From Cellulomonas xiejunii (GTDB lineage: Bacteria; Actinomycetota; Actinomycetes; Actinomycetales; Cellulomonadaceae), in assembly GCF_024508315.1 (NCBI RefSeq), contig NZ_CP101987.1:3162001-3226000 (forward strand): a DNA stretch of 64,000 bases, in the 5' to 3' direction. The notes beneath the pieces are model-generated. The model did no database searches and was not told the DNA's origin. It saw only the letters and a program-made list of their open reading frames with translations. Positions 17,521 through 26,626 of this stretch are shown in pieces. The position numbers were made by a program, and so were the translations under genes. The first letter of the stretch is position 1; each line of letters opens with the position of its first letter.

Positions 17521-18228
17521 ATGACCACCGCGTCCGTGCACACGCTGCGTCCGCTCGAGTCCGTCCACACCGCGGGCGTCTCCCTGCACCTGCGGGTCGC
17601 CGTACAGGGCGGTGACGCCCTGACGCGCGCCGGGCTGCGTGCCGTCATGGACACGCTCGCCGACGTGCAGGTCGAGCACGTCGACGTCGAGCAGCCGGCG
17701 GACCTGGCGCAGGCCGAGGTGGTCGTCGTCGTTCTCGAGGCCGTCACGGCGCGAGCGGTCGACGCCGTGCGGCGTCTGGCAGCGCGTCCCGGCTGCCGCC
17801 CCGTGCTGGTGGTCGGCGAGGTCAGCACCGAGGCCGTCGCTCTCGTCGTGCAGGCCGGCGCCGTCGGGGTGCTGCGGCGTCGCGAGGCGACGGCCGAGGC
17901 CGTGGGCGCGCTGCTGCACGCGGTCGCGTCCGGTGAGGCCGTCGTGCCGGTCGCCCTGCTGGCGGCGCTGCTGCCGCAGACGGCGTCCGAGCCCACGTCG
18001 GCACCTCCGCGCGCGGCCGGGCACGTGCTCGCGCTCACCGGCGTGAACGACCGCGAGCGCTCGGTGCTGCGGCTGCTCGGCGAGGGTGCGGACACCCGGG
18101 AGATCGCGCGGCGGTTGTCGTACTCCGAGCGGACGGTCAAGGTCGTCGTGCAGGACCTCACGCGCCGGTTCGGGCTGCGCAACCGCACGCACGCCGTGGC
18201 GTACGCCGTCCGCCACGGCCTCATCTGA
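17521..18228 (+). CDS. LuxR-type regulator with degenerate receiver domain
   Basis: The 235-residue product has a NarL-type C-terminal HTH (LTGVNDRERSVLRLLGEG, then TREIARRLSYSERTVKVVVQ). The N-terminal domain keeps the length and strand pattern of a receiver but lacks its chemistry: the N-terminal acidic pair is replaced (LRVAVQGGDALTRAGLRAV) and the strand that should end in the phosphorylated Asp reads AEVVVVVLEAV. It is therefore likely phosphorylation-independent. Start ATG 17521 lacks a strong ribosome site. It lies next to the hydrolase and eCIS genes and just downstream of a phased repeat array, so a role in eCIS control is plausible but unproven. Confidence 0.85.
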   Translation: MTTASVHTLRPLESVHTAGVSLHLRVAVQGGDALTRAGLRAVMDTLADVQVEHVDVEQPADLAQAEVVVVVLEAVTARAVDAVRRLAARPGCRPVLVVGEVSTEAVALVVQAGAVGVLRRREATAEAVGALLHAVASGEAVVPVALLAALLPQTASEPTSAPPRAAGHVLALTGVNDRERSVLRLLGEGADTREIARRLSYSERTVKVVVQDLTRRFGLRNRTHAVAYAVRHGLI

Positions 18229-18284
18229 GGCCGCCCTCGCGTCCGGCGGGCGAGCGCGGATGACGGCGGCGTCGGGAGCGGTGG

Positions 18285-19643
18285 TCAGAGCGTGGGGTCA
18301 TCCGGGGCGACGGAGGCGAGCGGGTTGCTCGCGGCGTCCAGCGCGTCGAAGCCTGCCAGGTGCTCAGCCCCGTCGACGAAGCCGTCGGCGTCGGTGTCGG
18401 CGGCGAACGGGTCGGTGCCCAGCACCTGCTCGAGCGCGTCGGGAAGGCCGTCCGCGTCGGTGTCAGGGCCGTCCGCGGCACCGGCGGCGACGGCACCGGT
18501 GTCCGCGCGCGTCGGGTCGGTCCCCAGCAGCAGCTCCTGACCGTCGGACACGCCGTCGCCGTCGGAGTCCGCCGCGTCGGCCTTGGTCCGCAGCATGAGC
18601 AGCTCGTACCCGTCGGACGACCCGTCGAGGTCGGTGTCGGCGAGGAAGGCGTCGAGGCCGAGGCGCTGCTCGAGGACGTCCGTGATGCCATCCCCGTCGG
18701 AGTCCAGGCCCGGGTCGGTCCCCACCGCACCGCCGGGCCCGACGGTGCCGTCGGTCAGCCCGGGGATGAAGCCCGCGAAGTTGAAGCGCCCCTCGGCCTC
18801 CCCGAAGATCACACCCTTGCGGGGGTTCGCCGCCTCGATCGTGCGGCCGTCGCCCAGGCTGATGGCGACGTGCGCGCTGGACGGCCGGCCCTGACCGGGC
18901 TGCGGCTCGGACGGGAAGGAGAACAGCAGGGCACCAGGGGTGTTGATCGCCTCCTCGACGGACATCGTCGCGCCGTCCGCCTTGAGGTCGAGGTACTGCA
19001 GCCACGTCCCGTCCGGCACGTCGACGCCCTGGCGCCCGGCCGCCCACTTCACCAGCTCCGAGCAGTCGAAGACGCTCGGGTCGGCGTCGTCGACGCTCGC
19101 CGTCGCACCGAACACGTACCGGTCCCCCGCCTGGGCCGTCGCGGCGTCGAGGAACGCCTGCAGCAGGCTCCCGCCCCCCGGGGGACCACCGGACCCGGCC
19201 ACCGCGAGGTCCGCGAGCGCGTCACCGCCTGCGCCGCCCGCTCCCACGACGTGCCCGTACCCGTCCGTCCCGGTCCACACCCCGCCGGGCGCGTCACCCG
19301 CGAGCTGGGCGGCCGCCTGCGCCTCGTCACGGAACTGCAGGTAGCGGGCGCCCGCACCCCCGTGCGTCACCGTCCACGGCGAGATGTCGGCGCCCTGCCC
19401 GGACACCCGGTAGGCGGCCTTCGCGTTCTCCAGGGCGTCGGACAGGTCCACTCCGGCCAGGTCCTTGTGCGCGGCCACGTTGATCTGCCACAGGCCGCGC
19501 GAGTCCTCACCGACGGGGTTGTGCGCGCCGGTGTTCCCCCCAGACTCGGCCAGGGCGATCGCGGTCATCGTCTGCGCCTGCTCGGGGCTGAACCCCGCCA
19601 TGCGCGCGAAGCGGTAGATCTCCTGCGCCGACAGCACGGCCAT
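18285..19643 (-). CDS. SLT-like + NlpC/P60-like cell-wall hydrolase with calcium-binding repeats, at the eCIS border
   Basis: The 452-residue product has three parts. Residues 1-125 resemble a lysozyme/SLT transglycosylase domain (IALAESGGN with Glu33, then SRGLWQINVAAH). Residues 155-300 resemble an NlpC/P60 (C40) peptidase with Cys194 in VFDCSELVKWA and His258 in SSAHVAISLGDG. Residues 312-430 carry five Asp-rich thrombospondin type-3-like units (DSDGDGITD, DTDLDGSSD, DSDGDGVSD, DTDADGLPD, DTDADGFVD), likely Ca2+ sites. There is no signal peptide, so the enzyme is not exported by Sec/Tat and may be loaded on the contractile particle. ATG 19643 lies 6 nt after TACCGT, so a leaderless transcript is possible. 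Gene divergent from the cap gene. Confidence 0.85.
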   Translation of the reverse strand: MAVLSAQEIYRFARMAGFSPEQAQTMTAIALAESGGNTGAHNPVGEDSRGLWQINVAAHKDLAGVDLSDALENAKAAYRVSGQGADISPWTVTHGGAGARYLQFRDEAQAAAQLAGDAPGGVWTGTDGYGHVVGAGGAGGDALADLAVAGSGGPPGGGSLLQAFLDAATAQAGDRYVFGATASVDDADPSVFDCSELVKWAAGRQGVDVPDGTWLQYLDLKADGATMSVEEAINTPGALLFSFPSEPQPGQGRPSSAHVAISLGDGRTIEAANPRKGVIFGEAEGRFNFAGFIPGLTDGTVGPGGAVGTDPGLDSDGDGITDVLEQRLGLDAFLADTDLDGSSDGYELLMLRTKADAADSDGDGVSDGQELLLGTDPTRADTGAVAAGAADGPDTDADGLPDALEQVLGTDPFAADTDADGFVDGAEHLAGFDALDAASNPLASVAPDDPTL

Positions 19644-19797
19644 GCCTCGACGGTAGGCCCGCGACCCCGCGGCGACCAGGATGAACCGGACACGGCGTGA
19701 AGCACCCGTGCCCGTTGGGGCAGGCGAAGCGCGGGACCCGTCCACGCGGTGCGAACCGGCGGGACGATGACGGCAGACGGGCACGACGGGGGTGCGC

Positions 19798-20361
19798 ATG
19801 ATCTCGGACGCGGATGACGCGCTGGTCGCGCTGCTGCAGGCCGAGGCGCTGCGGGGGCAGCCGGCCGAGGTCGTCCTCGACGCGCCGACCTCGAGCTGGG
19901 CCGCGCGCCGCACCGGCCCCGTGGTCGACGTGTTCCTCTACGACCTGCGCGAGGAGGTCGACCGGCGCGACGCGCAGTCGCGGACCGTCCACGACGAGCG
20001 CGGACGCGTCGTGGGCTACGCGCCCGGGCCGCGGTGGTACCGCCTGTCGTACCTCATCACCGCCTGGACGCAGCGCCCCGAGGACGAGCACACCCTGCTC
20101 GGCCTCGTGCTCGCGAACCTCGTGCGGTTCGACGCGATCCCCGACGCGCACCTCGGCGGTGTGCTCGAGGGTGCGCACGTGCCGATGACCGTGGGTCTGC
20201 CCCCGTCGGGAGACCGCTCCGCGCCCGACCTGTGGAACGCGCTCGGCGGCGAGCTCAAGCCTGCGCTCGACGTCGTGCTCATCGCGCCCATGACGGTCGC
20301 GACGACGCAGGTCGCCGGCCCGCCGGTCGAGGGGCGCGAGGTGCGGGTGGGCGACCGCTGA
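19798..20361 (+). CDS. eCIS sheath/tube terminator, DUF4255 (Pvc16/Afp16 type)
   Basis: The 187-residue product matches the DUF4255 N-terminal type of Pvc16/Afp16, which caps the tube and ends sheath growth. The start MISDADDALVALLQAEA and the central VVDVFLYDLREEVDRRD and RWYRLSYLITAWTQRPEDEH segments are typical. I use the ATG at 19798, with GGGGG 5 nt before it; a GTG at 19792 would add two residues. It is separated from the structural operon by the DUF4157 and ATPase genes on the other strand. Confidence 0.88.
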   Translation: MISDADDALVALLQAEALRGQPAEVVLDAPTSSWAARRTGPVVDVFLYDLREEVDRRDAQSRTVHDERGRVVGYAPGPRWYRLSYLITAWTQRPEDEHTLLGLVLANLVRFDAIPDAHLGGVLEGAHVPMTVGLPPSGDRSAPDLWNALGGELKPALDVVLIAPMTVATTQVAGPPVEGREVRVGDR

Positions 20362-20383
20362 GAGCCGCGCACAGGGCGGACTC

Positions 20384-23300
20384 TCACTCCTCCGCGTCCT
20401 CCTCCGTATCCTTCTTCAGCTCCCTGTCACGGGCCTCTTGGTCTCCGCGGAACGCATCCTGCAACGCAGCCCACTGCTGCTCGCGTGCGGACGCGATCTC
20501 TGCCTGCGTCGGCTTGGGCCCTCCTCCGCGCACCTGGCCGCGGGTCTTGCCCGGTGTCGACGTCGACGCCATGTCCTCCTCGAACAGCACCGCCGCGTAG
20601 GTGCGCCCGACAGCAGCGTTGGCCGCGTTACGCATGAGCCGCGTCACGGCCAGCAGTGAGCGACGCTCGATCAGCGAGCCGTCGAGCTTCGTGTAGGTCT
20701 GCTTGGGGACGGCTCTGATGTCACGGCCGAGCGCGGAGCGCGCGGTGTGGTCCGACTTGGTCTTCTCGTCGGCCGCGCCCTTGTAGATCATGATCGTGGT
20801 CATCGCGCGGTACTCGTCCTCCGACGTGGCCGGCAGGTCCAGTCCTTCGAGGTACTCCGTGAAGAACATGTCGGGGATGACGTGCTCCGAGGTGAGCTCC
20901 CACACCTCGAGGAACGACGGAGCCGCGCCGACCGGACGCCAGCCCTCACCCTTGCGTTTGTGTGGAGCAACCGACCCCACGTTCGGTGCATGCCCGATGT
21001 CGCCGGCCTGGCCCCACGCCGCAGGGTTCGCGATGAGGACGGCTTTGAGCTCGGCGATTGCCGCACGGATCTGGCGTCGGCGGCCATGTGTGCCGGGCGC
21101 CTGCTTGTGGGCGCGGAACAGGTCGGTGAGGATCTGGGCCACCGTCCGTGCCGGCGCGACGTCCGCGACCGGCTGGGTATTGTCCGAGGCCACCGAGAGC
21201 GTCCCCGCTGCTTCGTCGTACGAGATCAGATGGTGCTCGGCACCGAGGTCGAAGCTCCCGTCGAACAGGGGTCCACTCCCGTCGTCGGCGGGCTCCCCCG
21301 ACTGTGGAACCTCCTCTCCCCCACCCGTCAGCGCCGCCAACGCCCCCCGCCCCATCGCCACCGCCCGCTCGATCAGCCAGTCCAGCGCCTCGAACAGCTT
21401 CTCGCGCAGCCCGATGACGAACTCCGCGATCTTCTCCGGTGCGTCCCCCAGGCCCACCTGGTTGGCGAGGAACCCGATCGCCACGGGCACGGCCGCGGCC
21501 AGCCCGCCCTCGAGCATCGCGGCGCCCGGCCCGACGTCGCCCTTGGCGATCGCCCCGATCGTGGAGACGTACGAGTCGACGATCTCCAGCAGCTCGCGCA
21601 CGTAGTCGAGCACCGACTGCACGGCGCGGAAGAACGCGATGGCGCCGTTGATGACGGCCATGATGCCGGTGGGGTCGAGCATCGACAGGACCTTGGCGAT
21701 CGCCGCGTCGACGATCTCCGTCATGATCCAGTCCTTGACCATGTCGAACAACGTGTCCCACAGCATCGACAGCTTCTCGGTCAGCCGCGCCCAGATCGCG
21801 GAGAAGCCGCCCTCCTGGACCTCCTTGACGAATGCGAAGGCCTCGCCCGCCATCGCGACCGCACCGCGGATGCGGTCGACGGTCTCCTGCCCCAGGTGCG
21901 TGGCGAGCTTCTGCCAGATCACCTCCACCGTGATCCCGGAGATCTGCACGATGAGGGTGATCGCGGCCTCGAGCGTCAGCTCGGTGGGCCGGGCGACGCC
22001 GATCTTGCTCAGGCCGCGGAACAGCCAGTCGGCCAGGCCGTTGAGCAGGTAGGTGCCGATCTTGCCGAAGAACGACGAGAACCCCGCCTTCATCGCCGCG
22101 ATGAGGTTCAGGAGGAACCCGACGGGGTCGGCGACGATGTCGTCGATGGCGGCCGTGGCGTTGGCGATGACGTTGCCCACGAGCTCGGGCGGGAAGTTCA
22201 TCATCCGCAGGACCAGCTCGATGACGACCTGCACCACGACGGAGATGAACTCGAAGATCCGCCCGAGGGGCTCGCCGAACTTCGCGGTGATCTCGTTGAA
22301 CGTGTCGACGGGCGAGAGCAGCTTCTCGAGCGTGACGAGGTCCCACACGCCCTTGAACGTGGAGACGATCAGCTCCCACGAGATGCCGAGGCTCGCGACG
22401 GCCCCGTCGATCCGAGCGCCGGCCTGCGCGATCGCGCCCGACTCGGCGAGCTGGTCGTACATCGCAGCCCCGCCGGGCAGCAGCGTGACGAACCCCCGGA
22501 TGAGGTTCTCCCCCGTGCGCGGGACGGGCTCGTCGGTGAACGGGTTCTTCTCGAGGATGACGGTCAGCAGGTGGAAGCCGGGGATCTCGTGGGCGTGCTC
22601 GCTGAGCCACCCGAGCAGCGACTTCTTGACGAGCTCCAGGACCTTCGCGACGACGTCCCACGCGAAGGCACCGACGTCCGCGACCAGGGCCAGCGCGCGG
22701 TCCGCGAGCGCCGGCAGCGTGTCGAGCAGCTGCGGCAGGTTCGACGGGCTGATCGCGTCCCACGCGGCGGAGAACAGTGCCCCGGCCTGCCCGAGCAGGC
22801 CCTTGAACCTTCCCCACATGGTGTCGAGCCAGTCGGCGGTCTCCTGCAGCGTGCGGCGCTCGGTCATCTGGTCGACGACGTCGCCCTTGCCGATGAGCCG
22901 CAGGAAGTCCCCGAGGATCTCGACCGTCGGCGCCGCCACGTCCTGCCCCGTCAGCGGGTCGTGGTGGAACGCCTTGACCGCGAGGTTCCACGGCGGCGCG
23001 ATCTCGGGCCTCTGCAGCAGCGGCTCGGCGATGCCGGCCACGACGGCCCGGACCTTCTCGATCACCGTGTCCTTGACCTCGTCGACGAGCGCCCGCACGT
23101 CGGCCAGGAACGCGTCGACGTACCGCTCGACGATCGCGACGTTGCCGCTGATCCCCTCGGTGACGCCCATCTCGTCCCACGCCGCCGAGACGTCCGCGCT
23201 GATGCGGTCCCACGTCAGGTCGTGTGCGGCCATGCGTTCGCGCAGGTACGCGACGATGTCGGCGAGGATCTCGACGCCCTGCAGCACCGGCCCGACGGCC

Positions 23301-24391
23301 GCACCGAACGGCCCCCACGTGAGGACCTTCTCGACGAGCTCGAGGTCGGGCGCTCGCACCGGCTCGTCGGTCAGCGGGTCCTTGCCGGTGATCATCCCCA
23401 CGAGCGCGTACCCGGGGACGGCCTGCACGGCGGAGGTGACGCCGTCGATGATGAAGTCCGGCAGCAGGTCGGTCGCCTCGAAGTCGCGTGCGACGGGCGC
23501 CCGCCAGGTGTCGAGCGCGACCTGCTGCACGACGTGCGTCGCCTCGTGCCCCATGAGCTCGAGGTCGCCCACGGACTGACCGTCGCCCAGGAAGATGTGC
23601 GCGCCCACCGTGAACGCGCGAGCCTGCAGCTCCGCAGCGGCGGCGGCCGCCGCGGCGCCCGTGTGCACCTGCACGCCGGTCAGGTCCGCACCCAGGTGCG
23701 GCTCGATGCGGGCGCGGACGGCGTCCGGGATCGGCGTGCCGCCGCCAGGGCTCGCGACGAGCGAGCGCGTCGCGTCCGACACGGGCACCTCACCGCCGGC
23801 GGCGACCTGCTCCGCCGCGGTGTCGCCCTCGCGTGCCACCGTCCCGGGACCGGATCGACCGCTCACGCCCGGTGACGGGGGTTGTGCCTGCCGTGCCGCA
23901 GGACCGGACCGACCGTCCGCGCGCCCTCGGGTCACGCCCCTGCCCGCGAGGCGACGCTCCGTGCCTGCGTCGCCGGTGCGGGTCGCCGGCAGGTCCGGTG
24001 CGGTGGGTGGGCGCTGGTGGGCGATGCGCGCACCGAACGCCTCCGCCTCACGCTCGGCCGGGTCACCCGGGTGGCTCACCTCGAGGGTCGACACCGGCGC
24101 ACGTCGGACGCCTCGACGTTCCGCCTCCTCGGGCCCGCCCGCAGCGCGCGCGGGGAGGCTGCGCGCCGCCCGTGCCGGTCCGGGAAGGGCGGCGCCCGAC
24201 GGCCCGCGGTCGCCCGCCGACGTCCCCGCACGCCGGACGGCGCGCGTCACCGCCGCGTTCGACGCACCCGCCGTGCCCGCCGCGACGGCGCCCGGTGCGC
24301 CGGTCCGTCCGGCCCGCGCGGCGCTCGTCCGTGAGCCGGTGGCGGCCGCGCGCGGCGCGACGACCGTCCGCGGCGACGACGCGGACGGCAC
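20384..24391 (-). CDS. Giant DUF4157 (eCIS_core) protein with internal repeats and nuclease-like C-terminus
   Basis: About 1335 residues. The first 190 are disordered, Ala/Pro/Arg-rich. An eCIS_core (DUF4157) domain follows (IPDAVRARIEPHLGADLTGV, HIFLGDGQSV, and the HExxH-type HEATH at about 282-286). Residues 310-1050 are mostly amphipathic helices with three recurrences of a DPLTDEPV-like motif at about 338, 478 and 616. The C-terminal 180 residues carry LTSEHVIPDMFF (His about 1170) and, about 45 residues on, KSDHTARSALGRD, resembling metal-dependent HNH-type nucleases. DUF4157 proteins are eCIS cargo or tail-interior components. The upstream frame overlaps the ATPase gene; GTG 24391 is the first start clear of it, but is uncertain. 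It could be tape measure, toxin, or both. Confidence 0.8.
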   Translation of the reverse strand: MPSASSPRTVVAPRAAATGSRTSAARAGRTGAPGAVAAGTAGASNAAVTRAVRRAGTSAGDRGPSGAALPGPARAARSLPARAAGGPEEAERRGVRRAPVSTLEVSHPGDPAEREAEAFGARIAHQRPPTAPDLPATRTGDAGTERRLAGRGVTRGRADGRSGPAARQAQPPSPGVSGRSGPGTVAREGDTAAEQVAAGGEVPVSDATRSLVASPGGGTPIPDAVRARIEPHLGADLTGVQVHTGAAAAAAAAELQARAFTVGAHIFLGDGQSVGDLELMGHEATHVVQQVALDTWRAPVARDFEATDLLPDFIIDGVTSAVQAVPGYALVGMITGKDPLTDEPVRAPDLELVEKVLTWGPFGAAVGPVLQGVEILADIVAYLRERMAAHDLTWDRISADVSAAWDEMGVTEGISGNVAIVERYVDAFLADVRALVDEVKDTVIEKVRAVVAGIAEPLLQRPEIAPPWNLAVKAFHHDPLTGQDVAAPTVEILGDFLRLIGKGDVVDQMTERRTLQETADWLDTMWGRFKGLLGQAGALFSAAWDAISPSNLPQLLDTLPALADRALALVADVGAFAWDVVAKVLELVKKSLLGWLSEHAHEIPGFHLLTVILEKNPFTDEPVPRTGENLIRGFVTLLPGGAAMYDQLAESGAIAQAGARIDGAVASLGISWELIVSTFKGVWDLVTLEKLLSPVDTFNEITAKFGEPLGRIFEFISVVVQVVIELVLRMMNFPPELVGNVIANATAAIDDIVADPVGFLLNLIAAMKAGFSSFFGKIGTYLLNGLADWLFRGLSKIGVARPTELTLEAAITLIVQISGITVEVIWQKLATHLGQETVDRIRGAVAMAGEAFAFVKEVQEGGFSAIWARLTEKLSMLWDTLFDMVKDWIMTEIVDAAIAKVLSMLDPTGIMAVINGAIAFFRAVQSVLDYVRELLEIVDSYVSTIGAIAKGDVGPGAAMLEGGLAAAVPVAIGFLANQVGLGDAPEKIAEFVIGLREKLFEALDWLIERAVAMGRGALAALTGGGEEVPQSGEPADDGSGPLFDGSFDLGAEHHLISYDEAAGTLSVASDNTQPVADVAPARTVAQILTDLFRAHKQAPGTHGRRRQIRAAIAELKAVLIANPAAWGQAGDIGHAPNVGSVAPHKRKGEGWRPVGAAPSFLEVWELTSEHVIPDMFFTEYLEGLDLPATSEDEYRAMTTIMIYKGAADEKTKSDHTARSALGRDIRAVPKQTYTKLDGSLIERRSLLAVTRLMRNAANAAVGRTYAAVLFEEDMASTSTPGKTRGQVRGGGPKPTQAEIASAREQQWAALQDAFRGDQEARDRELKKDTEEDAEE

Positions 24392-24419
24392 CCGCTCGGT
24401 GACCGCCGCCCGTTCCGTG

Positions 24420-26444
24420 TCAGCCCCCTGCCCGCACGGCGGGGGCGCCCGCCGGCTCGTCGACGGGGTCCACCACCGACAGGTGCCCGAGCTTGACGAG
24501 CTCACGCTGCAGCGCCCGGACGACCCGGCCCATGGTGATGCCGGCGCCCTCGTCGGCCGCCGCGAACGCCGCGCCCAGCGCCGCGTTGCGGATCACGCCG
24601 CCGGTGACCTTGAACCGGCGCGCCAGCAGGTCGAGGTCCACGTCCTCGACGGGCGCCGCGGCGGGGAACACGCGGTCCCAGATGCGGCGACGCTCCGCCT
24701 CGTCCGGTGACGTGAACGTCACGGACACCGCGATCCGGCGCCAGAACGCGTCGTCGATGTTGCCCTGCAGGTTCGTCGCCAGGATCACCAGGCCGTCGAA
24801 CACCTCGAGCCGTTGCAGCAGGTACGCGACCTCGATGTTCGCGTACCTGTCGTGCGACGACGACACGTCGGTGCGCTTGCCGAACAGCGCGTCGGCCTCG
24901 TCGAAGAACAGCACCATGTCCCCCGACGCGGCGGCGGAGAACACCCGCTCCAGGTTCTTCTCGGTCTCCCCGATGTACTTCGAGACGACCGCGGACAGGT
25001 CCACCTTGTACAGGTCGAGGCCCAGGTCGGCTGCGACGACCTCGGCGGCCAGCGTCTTGCCCGTCCCGGACGGGCCGGCGAACAGCGCGACCACGCCCGC
25101 GGACGGCACCGCCGGGAACCCCCAGGTCCCGAAGACGGTCCGCCGCTGCCGGTAGCGGGCGACGAGGTCGCGCAGCTGACCGGTGGGGGTGGCGGGGAGC
25201 ACCAGGTCGTCCCAGCCGCGCCGCGCGTGGACCCGTGCCGCGACCCCGTCGAGGTGCCCTCCAGCGAGGCGTCGCACCCCCGCGACCACACCGCCGGCAC
25301 CGTTCCGGGTCCCGCGGTCCGCACCGGCGACGAGCCTCAGCTGCTCACGCGTCAGCCGCACCCCCACGGGCGCGGGGCTTCCCGTCCGTCGCCGCCAGTC
25401 GCCGTCGTCGGCCTCACCGTCGCGCACGTGGACCTCGCGCCACGGCCGCGCGGGCAGGCAGTCCAGCGGCAGCTCGCGCGCCGACGCCAGGACGAGGGCC
25501 AGGTGGCCGGCGCGGTCGAGCTGCTCGGTGTCGTCCGGTGTCAGGCGACCGTCGACCTCCACGACGAGCGCCGCGCACCGCAGCGTGGCCTCCCGCACGA
25601 GCGCGTGCCACGCGTCCACCGACGCGGGCAGCGCCGCGACGAGCAGCTCCGTCCCCTGCAGGGCCGCCGCTGCGGTGCGGCGTCGGCTCTCGGGGTCGGC
25701 GCCGTGCACGAGCAGCAGCGCACCGGACCCAGCCGGCCGGTCCGCCGGTGGCCGCGGCCGGCGGGCACCCCGGCCCGTCGCGCTCCGTCCGGCAGCGCCC
25801 GGCACCGCGCCCGGACCCGCGCCCTCGTCGGCTGCCACGACGCGCGTCCCCGCGGGCACCTCCGGGTCGAGGGTGTCGTCACCCCGCGCCGCCCACGCGA
25901 CCCGCGGCGCGACGCCGCACATGCGCGTGCCCCACGCCCCGTCGGCGCCGACGACCGCCAGCCCTGCACGCACCAGCGGCCCGCGCGGCGCGAGCGCCCG
26001 CACCGCCTCCTGGCCCAGGACGCGGGCCACCCACGCGAGGGTCGGCCGCGGCAGCTGCACGCTGTCCTGCACGTACGCGAGCAGGCGCTGCCGCTGCGGG
26101 TGCAGGTCCGCCGCGAGCACCACCGCGAGCACCTCCGCCGCCACGCCCCGGGCGCCCGCGTACCGGCACGCGCGCGCGAGCCCGTCGTCCCCCGTCCGCG
26201 CCCACGCGTGCAGCGCGGCCCGGGCCGCGTCGACGTGCGGGTCGAGGCGCGCACGCAGCGGCGCGACCTGCTCGGGGAGCGGCCCGTCCAGCCCCGGCAG
26301 CGTCATGAGCAGTGCGTCGACCTCGTCGTCGCCCACATACAGGCCGGCGAAGTCGCGCGGCGGGACCCCCTGGACGACGCGGCACACGGCGGCGTCGGCG
26401 GCCAGCACGACGTCCGCGAACCGCTCCCAGACCGGCGCGTCCAT
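24420..26444 (-). CDS. eCIS AAA+ ATPase (Pvc15/Afp15 type)
   Basis: The 674-residue product has a long N-terminal region with a degenerate first ATPase-like domain (LLVHGADPESRRRTAAA) and a good C-terminal AAA+ module: Walker A GPSGTGKTLAAEV at about 455, Walker B MVLFFDEADALFGKRT at about 508, sensor 1 ILATNLQGN, and FWRRIAVSV with the arginine finger. This is the pattern of the eCIS ATPase that assembles or loads the particle in PVC/AFP systems. ATG 26444 follows a GTGGGG site; the frame is open eleven codons further. It ends 28 bp before the chosen start of the DUF4157 gene, so the two likely share a transcript, divergent from the structural operon. Confidence 0.92.
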   Translation of the reverse strand: MDAPVWERFADVVLAADAAVCRVVQGVPPRDFAGLYVGDDEVDALLMTLPGLDGPLPEQVAPLRARLDPHVDAARAALHAWARTGDDGLARACRYAGARGVAAEVLAVVLAADLHPQRQRLLAYVQDSVQLPRPTLAWVARVLGQEAVRALAPRGPLVRAGLAVVGADGAWGTRMCGVAPRVAWAARGDDTLDPEVPAGTRVVAADEGAGPGAVPGAAGRSATGRGARRPRPPADRPAGSGALLLVHGADPESRRRTAAAALQGTELLVAALPASVDAWHALVREATLRCAALVVEVDGRLTPDDTEQLDRAGHLALVLASARELPLDCLPARPWREVHVRDGEADDGDWRRRTGSPAPVGVRLTREQLRLVAGADRGTRNGAGGVVAGVRRLAGGHLDGVAARVHARRGWDDLVLPATPTGQLRDLVARYRQRRTVFGTWGFPAVPSAGVVALFAGPSGTGKTLAAEVVAADLGLDLYKVDLSAVVSKYIGETEKNLERVFSAAASGDMVLFFDEADALFGKRTDVSSSHDRYANIEVAYLLQRLEVFDGLVILATNLQGNIDDAFWRRIAVSVTFTSPDEAERRRIWDRVFPAAAPVEDVDLDLLARRFKVTGGVIRNAALGAAFAAADEGAGITMGRVVRALQRELVKLGHLSVVDPVDEPAGAPAVRAGG

Positions 26445-26626
26445 CCCCACGTCGTACCCCGGCGGCGACGGTCGCACGCCGCCGCGGCCCGAGCCCTGCC
26501 CGTAGGTGCACCACGGGCGGCCCCTACCGGCACCCGCAGGGCACTGTCGCCGCCGACCGGCCCGACCGACGCTGGCCGTGGTGCGAACTGCAGGGTGCGC
26601 GCCGCACCGACCAGGAGGGACGAGCC

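Noticed and set aside
20747..23875. 1042-codon plus-strand frame opposite the DUF4157 gene
   Set aside because: Arg/Asp/His-rich shadow of the helical repeat gene; no start context and no recognisable fold.
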